Assembly: GCA_003551785.1 (NCBI GenBank)
Contig: PUNP01000697.1
Coordinates: 1 to 7,299, forward strand
DNA from: Candidatus Brocadiaceae bacterium
GTDB taxonomy: Bacteria > Planctomycetota > Brocadiia > SM23-32
DNA length: 7,299 nucleotides
Direction: 5' to 3'
A program made the position numbers and the translations under genes. Below are positions 1-6,606 of the stretch, in pieces. Each line of letters opens with the position of its first letter. Positions within the stretch are counted from its first letter, which is position 1. The notes under the pieces were generated by a model. It was not told the origin of the DNA, searched no databases, and saw nothing but the letters and a program-made list of their open reading frames with translations.

Positions 1-181
1 CACTTTCTAAATTACGGATTTGCGCACGCGCAGCACTGACTCTGGCCTGCTCTGGACGATCCATAATACGTGGCATGATGATCGTCCCCAGCACGCCCAA
101 AATAACAACCACGACCATAAGCTCTACGAGGGTAAACCTGCTTCCCATTCTTTTACTGAATCCTCCCGTTATTTCATCCAT
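1..181 (-). CDS. gspG: Type II secretion major pseudopilin GspG, N-terminal part (runs off left edge)
   Basis: Reading the minus strand from ATG at 181 gives 60 residues before the window ends. A short basic leader is followed by FTLVELMVVVVILGVLG, the hydrophobic N-methylation helix of type IV pilin-like proteins, with the conserved Glu at +5 of the mature protein (E20). The next stretch, MPRIMDRPEQARVSAARAQI, is characteristic of GspG, the major pseudopilin of the periplasmic type II secretion pseudopilus, rather than a generic prepilin. The residue before the cleavage site is Arg15, not the usual Gly. Two starts are possible. ATG 181 has AGG six bases upstream and gives a 15-residue leader. 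ATG 148 gives a four-residue leader (MGSR) but its GGGAGGA lies 12 bases upstream. The gene is divergent from mutL, and a strong promoter lies about 100 bases upstream. The C-terminal domain is outside the window. Confidence 0.86.
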   Translation of the reverse strand, partial: MDEITGGFSKRMGSRFTLVELMVVVVILGVLGTIIMPRIMDRPEQARVSAARAQIRNLES

Positions 182-287
182 TTCACACCTCAAATTATTA
201 GAGATAAAAACATGCATATATCTTACCTGACTCCACCGTTCACTGTGCTGTTGGAGATGCTAAAACATCCACTGGAAACTTACGTTT

Positions 288-316
288 ATTATACTTTGAC
301 TAACCATATAAGTCAA
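288..316 (-). promoter_or_regulatory. Sigma-70-type promoter for gspG
   Basis: On the minus strand TTGACT (316-311) and TATAAT (293-288) are separated by exactly 17 bases. The -10 is a perfect consensus and the -35 matches five of six positions. Transcription would start near 281 and give an untranslated leader of about 100 bases before gspG. AGTCAA at 301-296 is the inverse of the -35 hexamer, so the -35 and part of the spacer form a 6-bp inverted repeat with a 9-base centre, which could be an operator. The call rests on sequence only. Confidence 0.7.
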
Positions 317-346
317 GGAGTTCTCCGATTCCCGGACGAAAAACAG

Positions 347-375
347 TTGCATTTTGTGCTCTAATGTTTTAATAT
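347..375 (+). promoter_or_regulatory. Possible mutL promoter
   Basis: TTGCAT (347-352) and TAATAT (370-375) are spaced by 17 bases and each matches the sigma-70 consensus at only four positions. The expected start of transcription, about 382-383, falls almost on the mutL ATG at 385. The upstream region is AT-rich, so chance matches are likely. Confidence 0.3.
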
Positions 376-384
376 CTTTATATT

Positions 385-2184
385 ATGAGTATAAAAGTAC
401 TTCCAAAAATATTAGTGGATAAAATTGCGGCCGGCGAAGTTATTGAAAGACCTGCCTCGGTCGTAAAAGAACTGGTCGAAAACGCTGTTGACGCACAAGC
501 CGCACGCATTGAAGTTGAATTGGAGAACGGAGGCGCGTTGCTTATCAGAGTAATTGACGACGGGAATGGGATACCTCCATCGGATTTACCCCTTGCCTTC
601 CAAAGCCATGCCACGAGCAAACTGGAAGGTGAAGACGACCTTTTTGACATAAAAACGATGGGGTTCCGGGGCGAAGCGCTGTCGAGTATCGCATCGGTTG
701 CGCAATGTAAAATTATCTCAAGAACTAAAAATCAAGAAGAAGGCTATGAAATAGGCGCTGAAGGCGGAAAACTGGGTGAAGTGAAGGTATGCGCGGCGCC
801 TCAGGGCACCCAGATCGAAGTCCGAAATCTTTTTTACAACGTGCCCGTACGCCGGAAATTTTTAAAAACCCAGGCCACCGAGATGGCACACATCACTGAA
901 ACCGTCACCCGGCTGGCCCTGGCCAATCCGGAAATAGCCTTTACCCTCAAACATAACTCGCGTCGCGTTATCACCCTGCCCAGCGCACAAAACAGAAAAC
1001 AGCGCCTGGGCGAGTTCTTCGGAGCAGAAATAGCTGATAATATCATACCTTTCAATGCTCAATTTCCCGCTGTCGACATAGAAGGTTACCTGCTGCCACC
1101 CGATATCAACCGCGCCAACACCAACATGCAATACACTTTTGTCAACAGGCGTTACATCAGGGAAAAAACTCTCATGCACGCCGTCAGTGAGGCATACAGA
1201 GGACTTATGCATAACCGAAGGCGCCCCGTCTGCTTCCTATTCCTTACTATCGACCCTAAAAACATCGACGTCAATGTACATCCGGCCAAAATTGAAGTGA
1301 AATTCCGGCAGAATCGCGAAATACATAATAACGTGCTCAAATCGATGAAAAAATGTCTCAGAGAAGCAAAATTAACGCCTCAGATGCAAGTCACTGAGGA
1401 GACTGAGCCTGGGTTTGAAACGAAACATGAAAATGTCAGAAATGCTATCGCTGATTTTTTTGGAAAACATAATAACGATTTCTCCGGTTCTTTTGACAAA
1501 AAACATCTATCTAATGAAAGCCATCAGCCACCTCACCCCGAAAAAGCCCCGCCTGCTATCAATAACCGCCGATTAGAGACAAATGAAAACGGGATTATAA
1601 GCTATAACGATAAATTCAGGCATGCTTCTCAGTTTCTCGACAGTTATATAGTTGAAGAATGCAGCGAGGGGATACGAATAATTGATCAACACGCCCTTCA
1701 TGAGCGTATTTTATACGAAAAAATGAAACAAGACATGGGAGAGGGGCCGCTGGCAAGCCAGAAATTATTAGTTCCCGAATTAGTCGAACTGCCCGCCGCC
1801 GAGTTCTATGCCGTCATTGAGTTGAAACAGGATTTGCATAATTTCGGCATGGAAATTGACTCTTTCGGTGATGAAACGATAATTGTGCGTTCTTTCCCAC
1901 AAATATTAGGTCGTTTCGATGGCACGGAATTCTTCCGCGACCTGCTGGACGAAGTGAACGGGCCGGAAGGGTTGAAGCGTATTGACTCAAAGCTGGATAA
2001 GCTGCTCATCGTTATGGCATGTAAGGGTGCCGTTAAAGCCGGTCAGCGACTGAGCGCAAATATGATGCGCGATATATTGCAAAAACGCAATGAGTTGGAA
2101 CTCGATGACACTTGCCCCCACGGCCGCCCCACTACTATCCTGCTGTCCTCTCAACAGCTAAGAAAACAATTCAAGAGAATGTGA
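385..2184 (+). CDS. mutL: DNA mismatch repair protein MutL (endonuclease type)
   Basis: A 599-residue complete MutL, the mismatch-repair factor that couples MutS recognition to strand incision. The N-terminal GHKL ATPase is intact: ELVENAVDA (catalytic Glu32, Mg-binding Asn33), DDGNGI (58-63), and ATSK followed by GFRGEAL (93-99). The transducer domain runs to about 330. A low-complexity polar linker (about 335-405) leads to the C-terminal dimerisation domain. That domain holds DQHALHERILYE (434-445), an exact match to the metal-dependent endonuclease motif DQHA(x)2E(x)4E. It also has ACKGAVKA (545-552) and CPHGRP (577-582), which complete the Zn/Mn site. QKLLVP (459-464) sits where Bacillus subtilis MutL has its beta-clamp motif QEMIVP. 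By family knowledge this is a nicking MutL, expected where MutH is absent. The ATG at 385 is the only start that keeps the conserved N-terminus, and no Shine-Dalgarno precedes it. The stop is followed by an 87-base gap before the MATE gene. Confidence 0.97.
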   Translation: MSIKVLPKILVDKIAAGEVIERPASVVKELVENAVDAQAARIEVELENGGALLIRVIDDGNGIPPSDLPLAFQSHATSKLEGEDDLFDIKTMGFRGEALSSIASVAQCKIISRTKNQEEGYEIGAEGGKLGEVKVCAAPQGTQIEVRNLFYNVPVRRKFLKTQATEMAHITETVTRLALANPEIAFTLKHNSRRVITLPSAQNRKQRLGEFFGAEIADNIIPFNAQFPAVDIEGYLLPPDINRANTNMQYTFVNRRYIREKTLMHAVSEAYRGLMHNRRRPVCFLFLTIDPKNIDVNVHPAKIEVKFRQNREIHNNVLKSMKKCLREAKLTPQMQVTEETEPGFETKHENVRNAIADFFGKHNNDFSGSFDKKHLSNESHQPPHPEKAPPAINNRRLETNENGIISYNDKFRHASQFLDSYIVEECSEGIRIIDQHALHERILYEKMKQDMGEGPLASQKLLVPELVELPAAEFYAVIELKQDLHNFGMEIDSFGDETIIVRSFPQILGRFDGTEFFRDLLDEVNGPEGLKRIDSKLDKLLIVMACKGAVKAGQRLSANMMRDILQKRNELELDDTCPHGRPTTILLSSQQLRKQFKRM

Positions 2185-2207
2185 AATTTCTGAAAAATGC
2201 AATTAAC

Positions 2208-2241
2208 CCAAATTGTGTCATTTGGCACACAGGCCAAAATG
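2208..2241 (+). promoter_or_regulatory. Alternative-hairpin region between mutL and the MATE gene
   Basis: Three short segments alternate in orientation: CCAAAT (2208-2213), ATTTGGC (2220-2226) and GCCAAAAT (2233-2240). The middle segment can pair perfectly with the first (6 bp, loop TGTGTC). It can also pair with the third (7 bp plus one bulged A, loop ACACAG, extendable by C2219-G2241). The two hairpins exclude each other, an arrangement like an attenuator. No T-run follows directly; the nearest, TTTTTT, is at 2265-2270. It could be a regulatory leader, a weak mutL terminator, or the decayed end of a repeat. Confidence 0.35.
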
Positions 2242-2271
2242 TGGTAAAAATTAACTATCTTTCCTTTTTTC

Positions 2272-3507
2272 GTGAGTCTTCTGCGCAGCACCACGGCGGT
2301 AGCCGCCACAGGGATCGTTTTCCCGATATTCCAGTTGACAGGAGCCGTCGGGTTGACATTCGGCATGGGCGCGGCCAGCGTCATCAGCATACGACTGGGC
2401 GAAGAGAGATTTGACGAAGCGCAAGAGGCTGGAGCTACCGCATTTTATTCCGCCCTCGTTATCGGCGTTCTTGTCTCGGCTCTCGGTGCATTGGCTATCT
2501 ATCCATTACTGACAATGTTTGGAGCCACAGAGACAATTATTGAAGAAGCTTCCACCTACGGCCGTATAATTGTTGGCGGCTCTTTTTTCCTGATGCTCAG
2601 CATGGTGCTTAACAACCTGTTGCGCTCCGAAGGCGCTGCATTATATAGCAGTATAGGACAAATTCTCGGTGCCGTTTTGAATATTATACTGGATCCGATA
2701 TTCATTTTTATTCTGGATATGGGGATTACGGGAGCAGCCGTGGCAACTGTAATATCCCATGCTTGCTCGGTAATGTTTCTTGCATGCTATTATATACATA
2801 ACCGCGGCACTATTCAGCCACTCAGTGTGCGCAACGTGCGACTTCGCTGGTCAACCTACCGGGATATTATGCGGCTCGGGTTCCCAACCTTTGTACGCCA
2901 GGTGCTGGGCAGCGTTTCTTTCGGTATCCTGAACAATGCCGCCGGCGCCTTTGGCGACGCTGCGATTGCTGCGATAAGTATTACACTGCGAATTTTTATG
3001 CTGTTGTTGATGGCGATGATGGGACTCGCACAAGGGCTGCAGCCGCTCGCAGGCTACAATTACGGCGCCGGCCAAATGGCACGGGTACGCCGTGTAATGC
3101 GTATAGTTTTTACCAGCGCAATTGTGGTGGGAGCAGTGGCGGGGATGGCGGGGGGGATATGGGCTGACAACATCATGGAAGTGTTTGCCCCTCAGGACCA
3201 GGAAGCAATTGCCATGGGGACCATTTCAATACGCATGATGTCAGCGACGCTGATTCCTACATTGCTGGTTATCATGTTTGGGGGAGTCTTCCAGGCCACC
3301 GGCGACGGTCGTGCGGAGCTTATCCTGGCAGTCGGCCAGCAGGGTGTTTTTCTTATCCCGATGGTATTGCTCCTTCCGCATTTTTTCGGTCTGAAGGGAG
3401 TGTTTGCCGCTTTGCCAGCAGGGTTTTTCTGTGCTTTCTTGATCGGCATGTTACTTCTCAAGCACACGTATCGCAAACTTGATGAACGCGAAAGACAAAT
3501 ACTTTGA
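2272..3507 (+). CDS. MATE-family multidrug efflux protein (MepA/DinF-like), apparently 5'-truncated
   Basis: A 411-residue, very hydrophobic inner-membrane protein of the multidrug and toxic compound extrusion family, which exports organic cations and drugs by Na+ or H+ antiport. Supporting sequence: AVAATGIVFPIF near the start, GMGAASVISIRLGEE (31-45), the NIILDP segment closing the first repeat (Asp141), and GLAQGLQPLAGYNYGA (251-266), a hallmark of MepA-like members. Family members are usually about 440-460 residues. Here the GTG start (2272) comes just before the loop following TM1, so about 35-45 residues with TM1 are missing and about 11 helices remain. The in-frame sequence upstream is closed by TAA at 2245-2247, and the other two frames between mutL and 2272 show nothing resembling TM1, so a simple frameshift does not explain it. 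No Shine-Dalgarno is visible; a long pyrimidine run precedes the GTG. It may be a pseudogene or may use an unrecognised start. The downstream frame is intact to TGA 3505-3507. Confidence 0.85.
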   Translation: MSLLRSTTAVAATGIVFPIFQLTGAVGLTFGMGAASVISIRLGEERFDEAQEAGATAFYSALVIGVLVSALGALAIYPLLTMFGATETIIEEASTYGRIIVGGSFFLMLSMVLNNLLRSEGAALYSSIGQILGAVLNIILDPIFIFILDMGITGAAVATVISHACSVMFLACYYIHNRGTIQPLSVRNVRLRWSTYRDIMRLGFPTFVRQVLGSVSFGILNNAAGAFGDAAIAAISITLRIFMLLLMAMMGLAQGLQPLAGYNYGAGQMARVRRVMRIVFTSAIVVGAVAGMAGGIWADNIMEVFAPQDQEAIAMGTISIRMMSATLIPTLLVIMFGGVFQATGDGRAELILAVGQQGVFLIPMVLLLPHFFGLKGVFAALPAGFFCAFLIGMLLLKHTYRKLDERERQIL

Positions 3508-3521
3508 TATTACCACCATTT

Positions 3522-3647
3522 GCCCCCTTCCAAAATGGTGTCACCAATTCAAAACAACAAATTCCAAAATGGTGTCACCAATTCAAAACAACAAATACAG
3601 CATAAACGGCCCATATCGTAACAGATTGAAAAAATCGGGAAGGGGGC
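3522..3647. repeat. Perfect 10-bp inverted repeat bounding a 126-bp unit
   Basis: GCCCCCTTCC at 3522-3531 is matched exactly by its reverse complement GGAAGGGGGC at 3638-3647; neither arm extends further. The enclosed 126-bp unit holds both copies of the 34-bp tandem repeat. The geometry suits a small non-autonomous element or a long-range RNA stem. No flanking target duplication is visible and no transposase gene is present, so the element reading is inference. Confidence 0.6.
3528..3595. repeat. Two exact, abutting 34-bp tandem repeats
   Basis: The copies at 3528-3561 and 3562-3595 are identical across all 34 bases and directly adjacent. Each starts TTCCAAAATGG and ends AACAACAAA, and each contains the short palindrome TGGTGTCACCA. 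A partial inverted echo, CACCATTT (3514-3521), lies just upstream and can pair with AAATGGTG (3533-3540) of the first copy. Perfect identity implies a recent duplication or an assembly artefact. There is no spacer between copies, so it is not a CRISPR. Confidence 0.97.
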
Positions 3648-3691
3648 CTGCATAAAAACGGCATTTTACATAATAGATGTATCCGCCGAAT

Positions 3692-3737
3692 CCTTAGATG
3701 CGTTTACAGGGGGGGCATTTCAGGTTCTAAGGTTTTT
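3692..3737 (+). terminator. Weak rho-independent-terminator-like hairpin
   Basis: CCTTAG (3692-3697) can pair with CTAAGG (3727-3732), which is followed directly by TTTTT (3733-3737). Inside, ATGC (3698-3701) can pair with GCAT (3715-3718), leaving an 8-base asymmetric bulge. It lies about 185 bases after the MATE stop and points the right way for it. The stem is poor and interrupted. Confidence 0.3.
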
Positions 3738-3870
3738 GGGAAATTGTTTTATGAAAAAAGAAATAATGGAAGTTTAATTATTATGAAGGGTTGGGAAAAT
3801 ACGACTTGTGGTTCCATCTGCCCCTGTGCTCCGCGGAAACTCGAAATGTGCGCCAAGAAACCCAGGCTAT

Positions 3871-4935
3871 TCACTCTTCGGAAAACAGGTAAACATCAGA
3901 AGCAGGAAATTTCAAAAATGCACTTTTGCCGCTATACCATTGTTGATCCGAAAAGACACCGGGGATTTTCACATTTACCGCCCCCCTGAAACACAAGCCG
4001 GGTGAATTCGGGGTCGTATTATTTTCCTCTAAAACAGCCTCAACTACAACTTCGCCCTCGCCGGCTTCAGGCTCATGCTCACTGAGCAAAGTATCCTGGA
4101 GCGGAATAACACAGTAAGCAGCACCTTCAGGTAAATCAGTAGCAGCGACAGGCGTATTGTTGAGATAAAAGACATTCTCCCCGGATTCACTCTTCACAAC
4201 CCCTTGAGAAACATTCGCAAGTTGGAGAAACTGGGCGATAAAAAGATTCCGGGGGCGTTTAAATATCTCATCGGCAGGTGCGGCCTGTTCCACCCTCCCT
4301 GCTCGCATGACCATAATCATATCGCCCAGCGTTATCGCTTCCTCAAGCCGGTGACAGATGTGGATAATTGTCGCTTTAGTCTGTTCATGAATATCTTTGA
4401 GCCGTCTCATAAGTTCCCGACAAGTATTTTCATCAAGCGCGCTGAGAGGTTCATCCAGAACCATGATATCGGGTTTTATAGCCAGCGCACGCCCAAGAGC
4501 CACGCGCTGTCTCTCTCCGCCGGAAAGGTGAACGGGATAACGCCGGAGTAGATGGTCAATATCCAGCATATCAGCGACTTCCTCTACCCTGCGTTTAGCT
4601 TCCGCTTTATTCAAATTCCGGGCCTTCAGTCCAAAAGCGATGTTCTCCTCAACTGTCTTGAAGGGCAGCAGGGCATAATCCTGCGGCACATATCCGATCC
4701 TCCGTTTTGCAGGATCGGTCACAGTGACATCACGAACGCCGATATGAATCTTACCGGCATCGGGAATATTCAGTCCACACACTGTTTCGGCAAGCATTGT
4801 TTTCCCGCATCCCGTTGGCCCGAGCAGTATGAAATACTCACCGCTCCGCACACGGAATGAGACATTTTGCAGCATAAAATCACCAAGCGCCAAATTTACA
4901 CCGTCCACACTCAGCGTATTTGAGTTTGTCACCAT
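3871..4935 (-). CDS. ABC importer ATPase, molybdate/tungstate type (ModC/WtpC-like)
   Basis: A 354-residue cytoplasmic ATPase that powers the permease encoded just upstream. It has Walker A GPTGCGKT (39-46), Q-loop Gln85, signature LSGGERQ (137-143), Walker B IMVLDEP (157-163, catalytic Glu162), D-loop SALD and switch His195. The usual THD around the switch His reads CHR here, with the following LEEA conserved. YALLPFKTVEENIAFGL after the Q-loop resembles ModC/PotA/CysA-type importer ATPases. Residues from about 240 form an extra C-terminal domain in the place of a TOBE/MOBE regulatory domain, poorly conserved and ending with an acidic-rich segment (286-305) before a last beta-rich part. The ATG at 4935 overlaps the permease stop by seven bases (ATGGTGA) and has a G-run (4949-4944) eight bases upstream, so the two are probably translationally coupled. 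Substrate is inferred from family resemblance and neighbours; sulfate or another anion cannot be excluded. Confidence 0.93.
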   Translation of the reverse strand: MVTNSNTLSVDGVNLALGDFMLQNVSFRVRSGEYFILLGPTGCGKTMLAETVCGLNIPDAGKIHIGVRDVTVTDPAKRRIGYVPQDYALLPFKTVEENIAFGLKARNLNKAEAKRRVEEVADMLDIDHLLRRYPVHLSGGERQRVALGRALAIKPDIMVLDEPLSALDENTCRELMRRLKDIHEQTKATIIHICHRLEEAITLGDMIMVMRAGRVEQAAPADEIFKRPRNLFIAQFLQLANVSQGVVKSESGENVFYLNNTPVAATDLPEGAAYCVIPLQDTLLSEHEPEAGEGEVVVEAVLEENNTTPNSPGLCFRGAVNVKIPGVFSDQQWYSGKSAFLKFPASDVYLFSEE

Positions 4936-5777
4936 AATGATTTCCCCCCGGCCAGTTTTTTAAACAGCAGCAAGGCCAGCATAGCAAAAAGCACCATGAC
5001 CATAGTGATGACAAGAGCTGCACTGATGCGGCCGATAGAGAGTTCCAGATACACCGAGGTGGCCAGTACTTCCGTTCTCTGACGAGTCGTGCCGGCAAAA
5101 ACCATCATCGGGCCGTAAAGCCCCATAGCGAGCGCAAAAGAGATGACACCTCCGGCAACAATTCCGTTGCGAATCATCGGGAGTGTGACCCGCCTGAAAA
5201 CCTGCCAGGGCGACCAGCCAAGTGTTCGCGAAACATCTTCCAGGCGCTTATCCACACCGTCAAGAGCTGACTTGACGGTACGTATGGCATACGGTGATAC
5301 ACACAAAAACTGCGCCAGAACTATGCCGGCCGGAGCATAAACAAATTGCAGCCCCAACCCCTGAATTCCCCGACCGATAAAAGTGCGAAAAAAAACCAGT
5401 AAAGTCACTCCAACCACGAGGTTCGGTAGAATGATAGGCGTGTCAACAAGCATGTCTAAAACATACTTGCCGGGAATTTTGCTTCGGGAAAGCGCATATG
5501 CACAAGGCACAGCAAAAAAAAGAGCAATAATAGAACTTAAAACAGATGTCCAGAGCGTTAGCAAGGCGGCATAACGGATATCAGGGTTCCGGAAAGTTTC
5601 CCAGACAACATCCAGGCCTGCCTCACGCAATTCGCCGCCCAGATAGGCGACATTTGCACCCAACAGCAAGGCGATGAACCCGGAATACAGCACCAATATA
5701 GAGACAGCTCCATAATCAAAGAAAGGTTTTCTTCCGTGCGTACGTCGGCAGCGGCTATCGTCTTTATCATTTATCAT
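4929..5777 (-). CDS. ABC importer permease, molybdate/tungstate type (ModB/WtpB-like)
   Basis: A 282-residue inner-membrane permease with about six helices (roughly 24-45, 70-95, 112-132, 147-165, 203-225, 251-272). The cytoplasmic EAA loop that docks on the ATPase is clear: LEDVSRTLGWSPWQVFRRV (179-197), ending in TLP (198-200). DTPIILPNLVVGVTLL (112-127) is typical of ModB/CysT-type permeases. It would form a homodimer, since only one permease gene is seen. The ATG at 5777 is chosen; it overlaps the preceding gene by 11 bases in a stop-start arrangement (ATG 5777, TGA 5769-5767), suggesting coupled translation. A longer version from TTG at 5804 (291 residues) is possible but would extend the overlap to 38 bases with no ribosome site. 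The first 20 residues are charged and cytoplasmic. The gene also overlaps the ATPase gene downstream by seven bases. Confidence 0.91.
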   Translation of the reverse strand: MINDKDDSRCRRTHGRKPFFDYGAVSILVLYSGFIALLLGANVAYLGGELREAGLDVVWETFRNPDIRYAALLTLWTSVLSSIIALFFAVPCAYALSRSKIPGKYVLDMLVDTPIILPNLVVGVTLLVFFRTFIGRGIQGLGLQFVYAPAGIVLAQFLCVSPYAIRTVKSALDGVDKRLEDVSRTLGWSPWQVFRRVTLPMIRNGIVAGGVISFALAMGLYGPMMVFAGTTRQRTEVLATSVYLELSIGRISAALVITMVMVLFAMLALLLFKKLAGGKSLW

Positions 5778-6603
5778 TGGCAAAATCGTAATAATATCTT
5801 TCAAAAATATCGCGCCCGGTGGGGCCGGAGATGTATTCCGCGAATTTCAATGCTTCTTCTTTATTATCTGAGGTTTCCAACACGGCGATGACGAGAGGAG
5901 AAATGACATTTTTCTCAGGTTTAATATCGACAATTTCGCTTCTGCGCCTATACTGAGCAGCCACCGGCCTCCATACGATTGTGGCATCAACATGGCCGAG
6001 CTTAATTTGCTGGGCTACTTCAGGCGCGGTAACGCCGGTGAAGGCTACGTTATCAAGCTCTTCAAAGTCAATCTCGTTTTTTTCAAAAATTTCAGGAGTT
6101 ATACGTCCGATAGCGGCCGCACGCTGATCGGCTACCGCCAGATTGATTTCAGGGTTTACGAGATCGGCAACACTTTGAATATCATGGGGATTGCCCTCCT
6201 GAACCATGATGACGGGAACAAAGTACGCTACGGTATGTGTCTGGTAAACTAAACCTTCTTTTTTCGCCTCCTCGATATAGAAGTCATCCCCCGGGAAGAA
6301 AAGATCGCCATCAAGTGTCAGCTTCAACTGTCCGAGCAGATGGTTGGAGGGCCCGTAATTCGCCTCTATCCGTATACCGGGATTCTCCGAGACAAAACTT
6401 TCAATAACCCCCATCCCTTCTTCCCCGGAGCCGTCAACAGGCGGTCGTATACCGCCACCGCAGAGCAATTGCAGCTTCACATCCCGCTCACCTTCCGTGC
6501 CACATCCTGAAATCATCAGTAAAAATGCGACAACGGAAAATAAGATCAAAAAACACCAAATTTGCTGAAAAGCTGATTTCTTATTATTACTTTTTTTTCC
6601 CAT
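5767..6603 (-). CDS. Substrate-binding lipoprotein of oxyanion ABC importer (ModA-like), copy 2
   Basis: A 278-residue binding protein that captures the anion outside the inner membrane and delivers it to the permease. The N-terminus has a basic stretch (KKSNNKK), a hydrophobic segment (15-31) and the lipobox LMISGC, making Cys34 the lipidated residue. The mature start carries CGGGIRPP (48-55), the first ligand-binding turn as I recall it from ModA-type proteins of this group, then NYGPSNHLL (82-90), GDLFFPGDD (99-107), VPVIMVQEGNP (129-139) and VDATIVWRPVA (205-215). Its length is normal for ModA. ATG 6603 lies three bases after the previous stop (TGAAAAATG), so it belongs to the same transcript. 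Molybdate or tungstate is the likeliest ligand, but the sequence alone does not fix it. It is clearly paralogous to the upstream gene. Confidence 0.88.
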   Translation of the reverse strand: MGKKSNNKKSAFQQIWCFLILFSVVAFLLMISGCGTEGERDVKLQLLCGGGIRPPVDGSGEEGMGVIESFVSENPGIRIEANYGPSNHLLGQLKLTLDGDLFFPGDDFYIEEAKKEGLVYQTHTVAYFVPVIMVQEGNPHDIQSVADLVNPEINLAVADQRAAAIGRITPEIFEKNEIDFEELDNVAFTGVTAPEVAQQIKLGHVDATIVWRPVAAQYRRRSEIVDIKPEKNVISPLVIAVLETSDNKEEALKFAEYISGPTGRDIFERYYYDFANDK

Positions 6604-6606
6604 TTT

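Larger units (their letters stand above)
3508..3870. other. Gene-free convergent spacer with repeats
   Basis: This 363-base gap separates the 3' end of the MATE gene (plus) from the 3' end of the ABC ATPase gene (minus), so no promoter is required here. It contains the tandem repeat, the inverted-repeat pair and the terminator-like hairpin listed separately, plus G-runs at 3642-3646 and 3709-3715. The open frames here are short, lack recognisable motifs, and some run antisense into the ATPase gene. The stretch from about 3740 to 3870 holds nothing I can assign, and I found no clear terminator for the minus-strand operon. Confidence 0.8.

Noticed and set aside
20..364. Plus-strand open frame of 114 codons at the left edge
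   Set aside because: It is antisense to the gspG start and its promoter, and has no domain-like composition.
2214..2241. H-type pseudoknot from TGTGT-ACACA plus CATTTGGC-GCCAAAATG
   Set aside because: The connecting loops would be 0, 0 and 1 nt, too short to cross the stems; only alternative hairpins are plausible.
2112..2414. Open frame bridging mutL and the MATE gene, as a frameshifted MATE N-terminus
   Set aside because: Its translation is polar and Pro/Arg-rich with no membrane helix, so it cannot be the missing TM1.
3528..3595. Possible short CRISPR array
   Set aside because: The two 34-bp repeats abut with no spacer and there are only two; no cas gene is nearby.
3744..4005. Short plus-strand open frames downstream of the MATE gene
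   Set aside because: They run antisense into the ATPase gene, have no recognisable domain and no convincing start signals.
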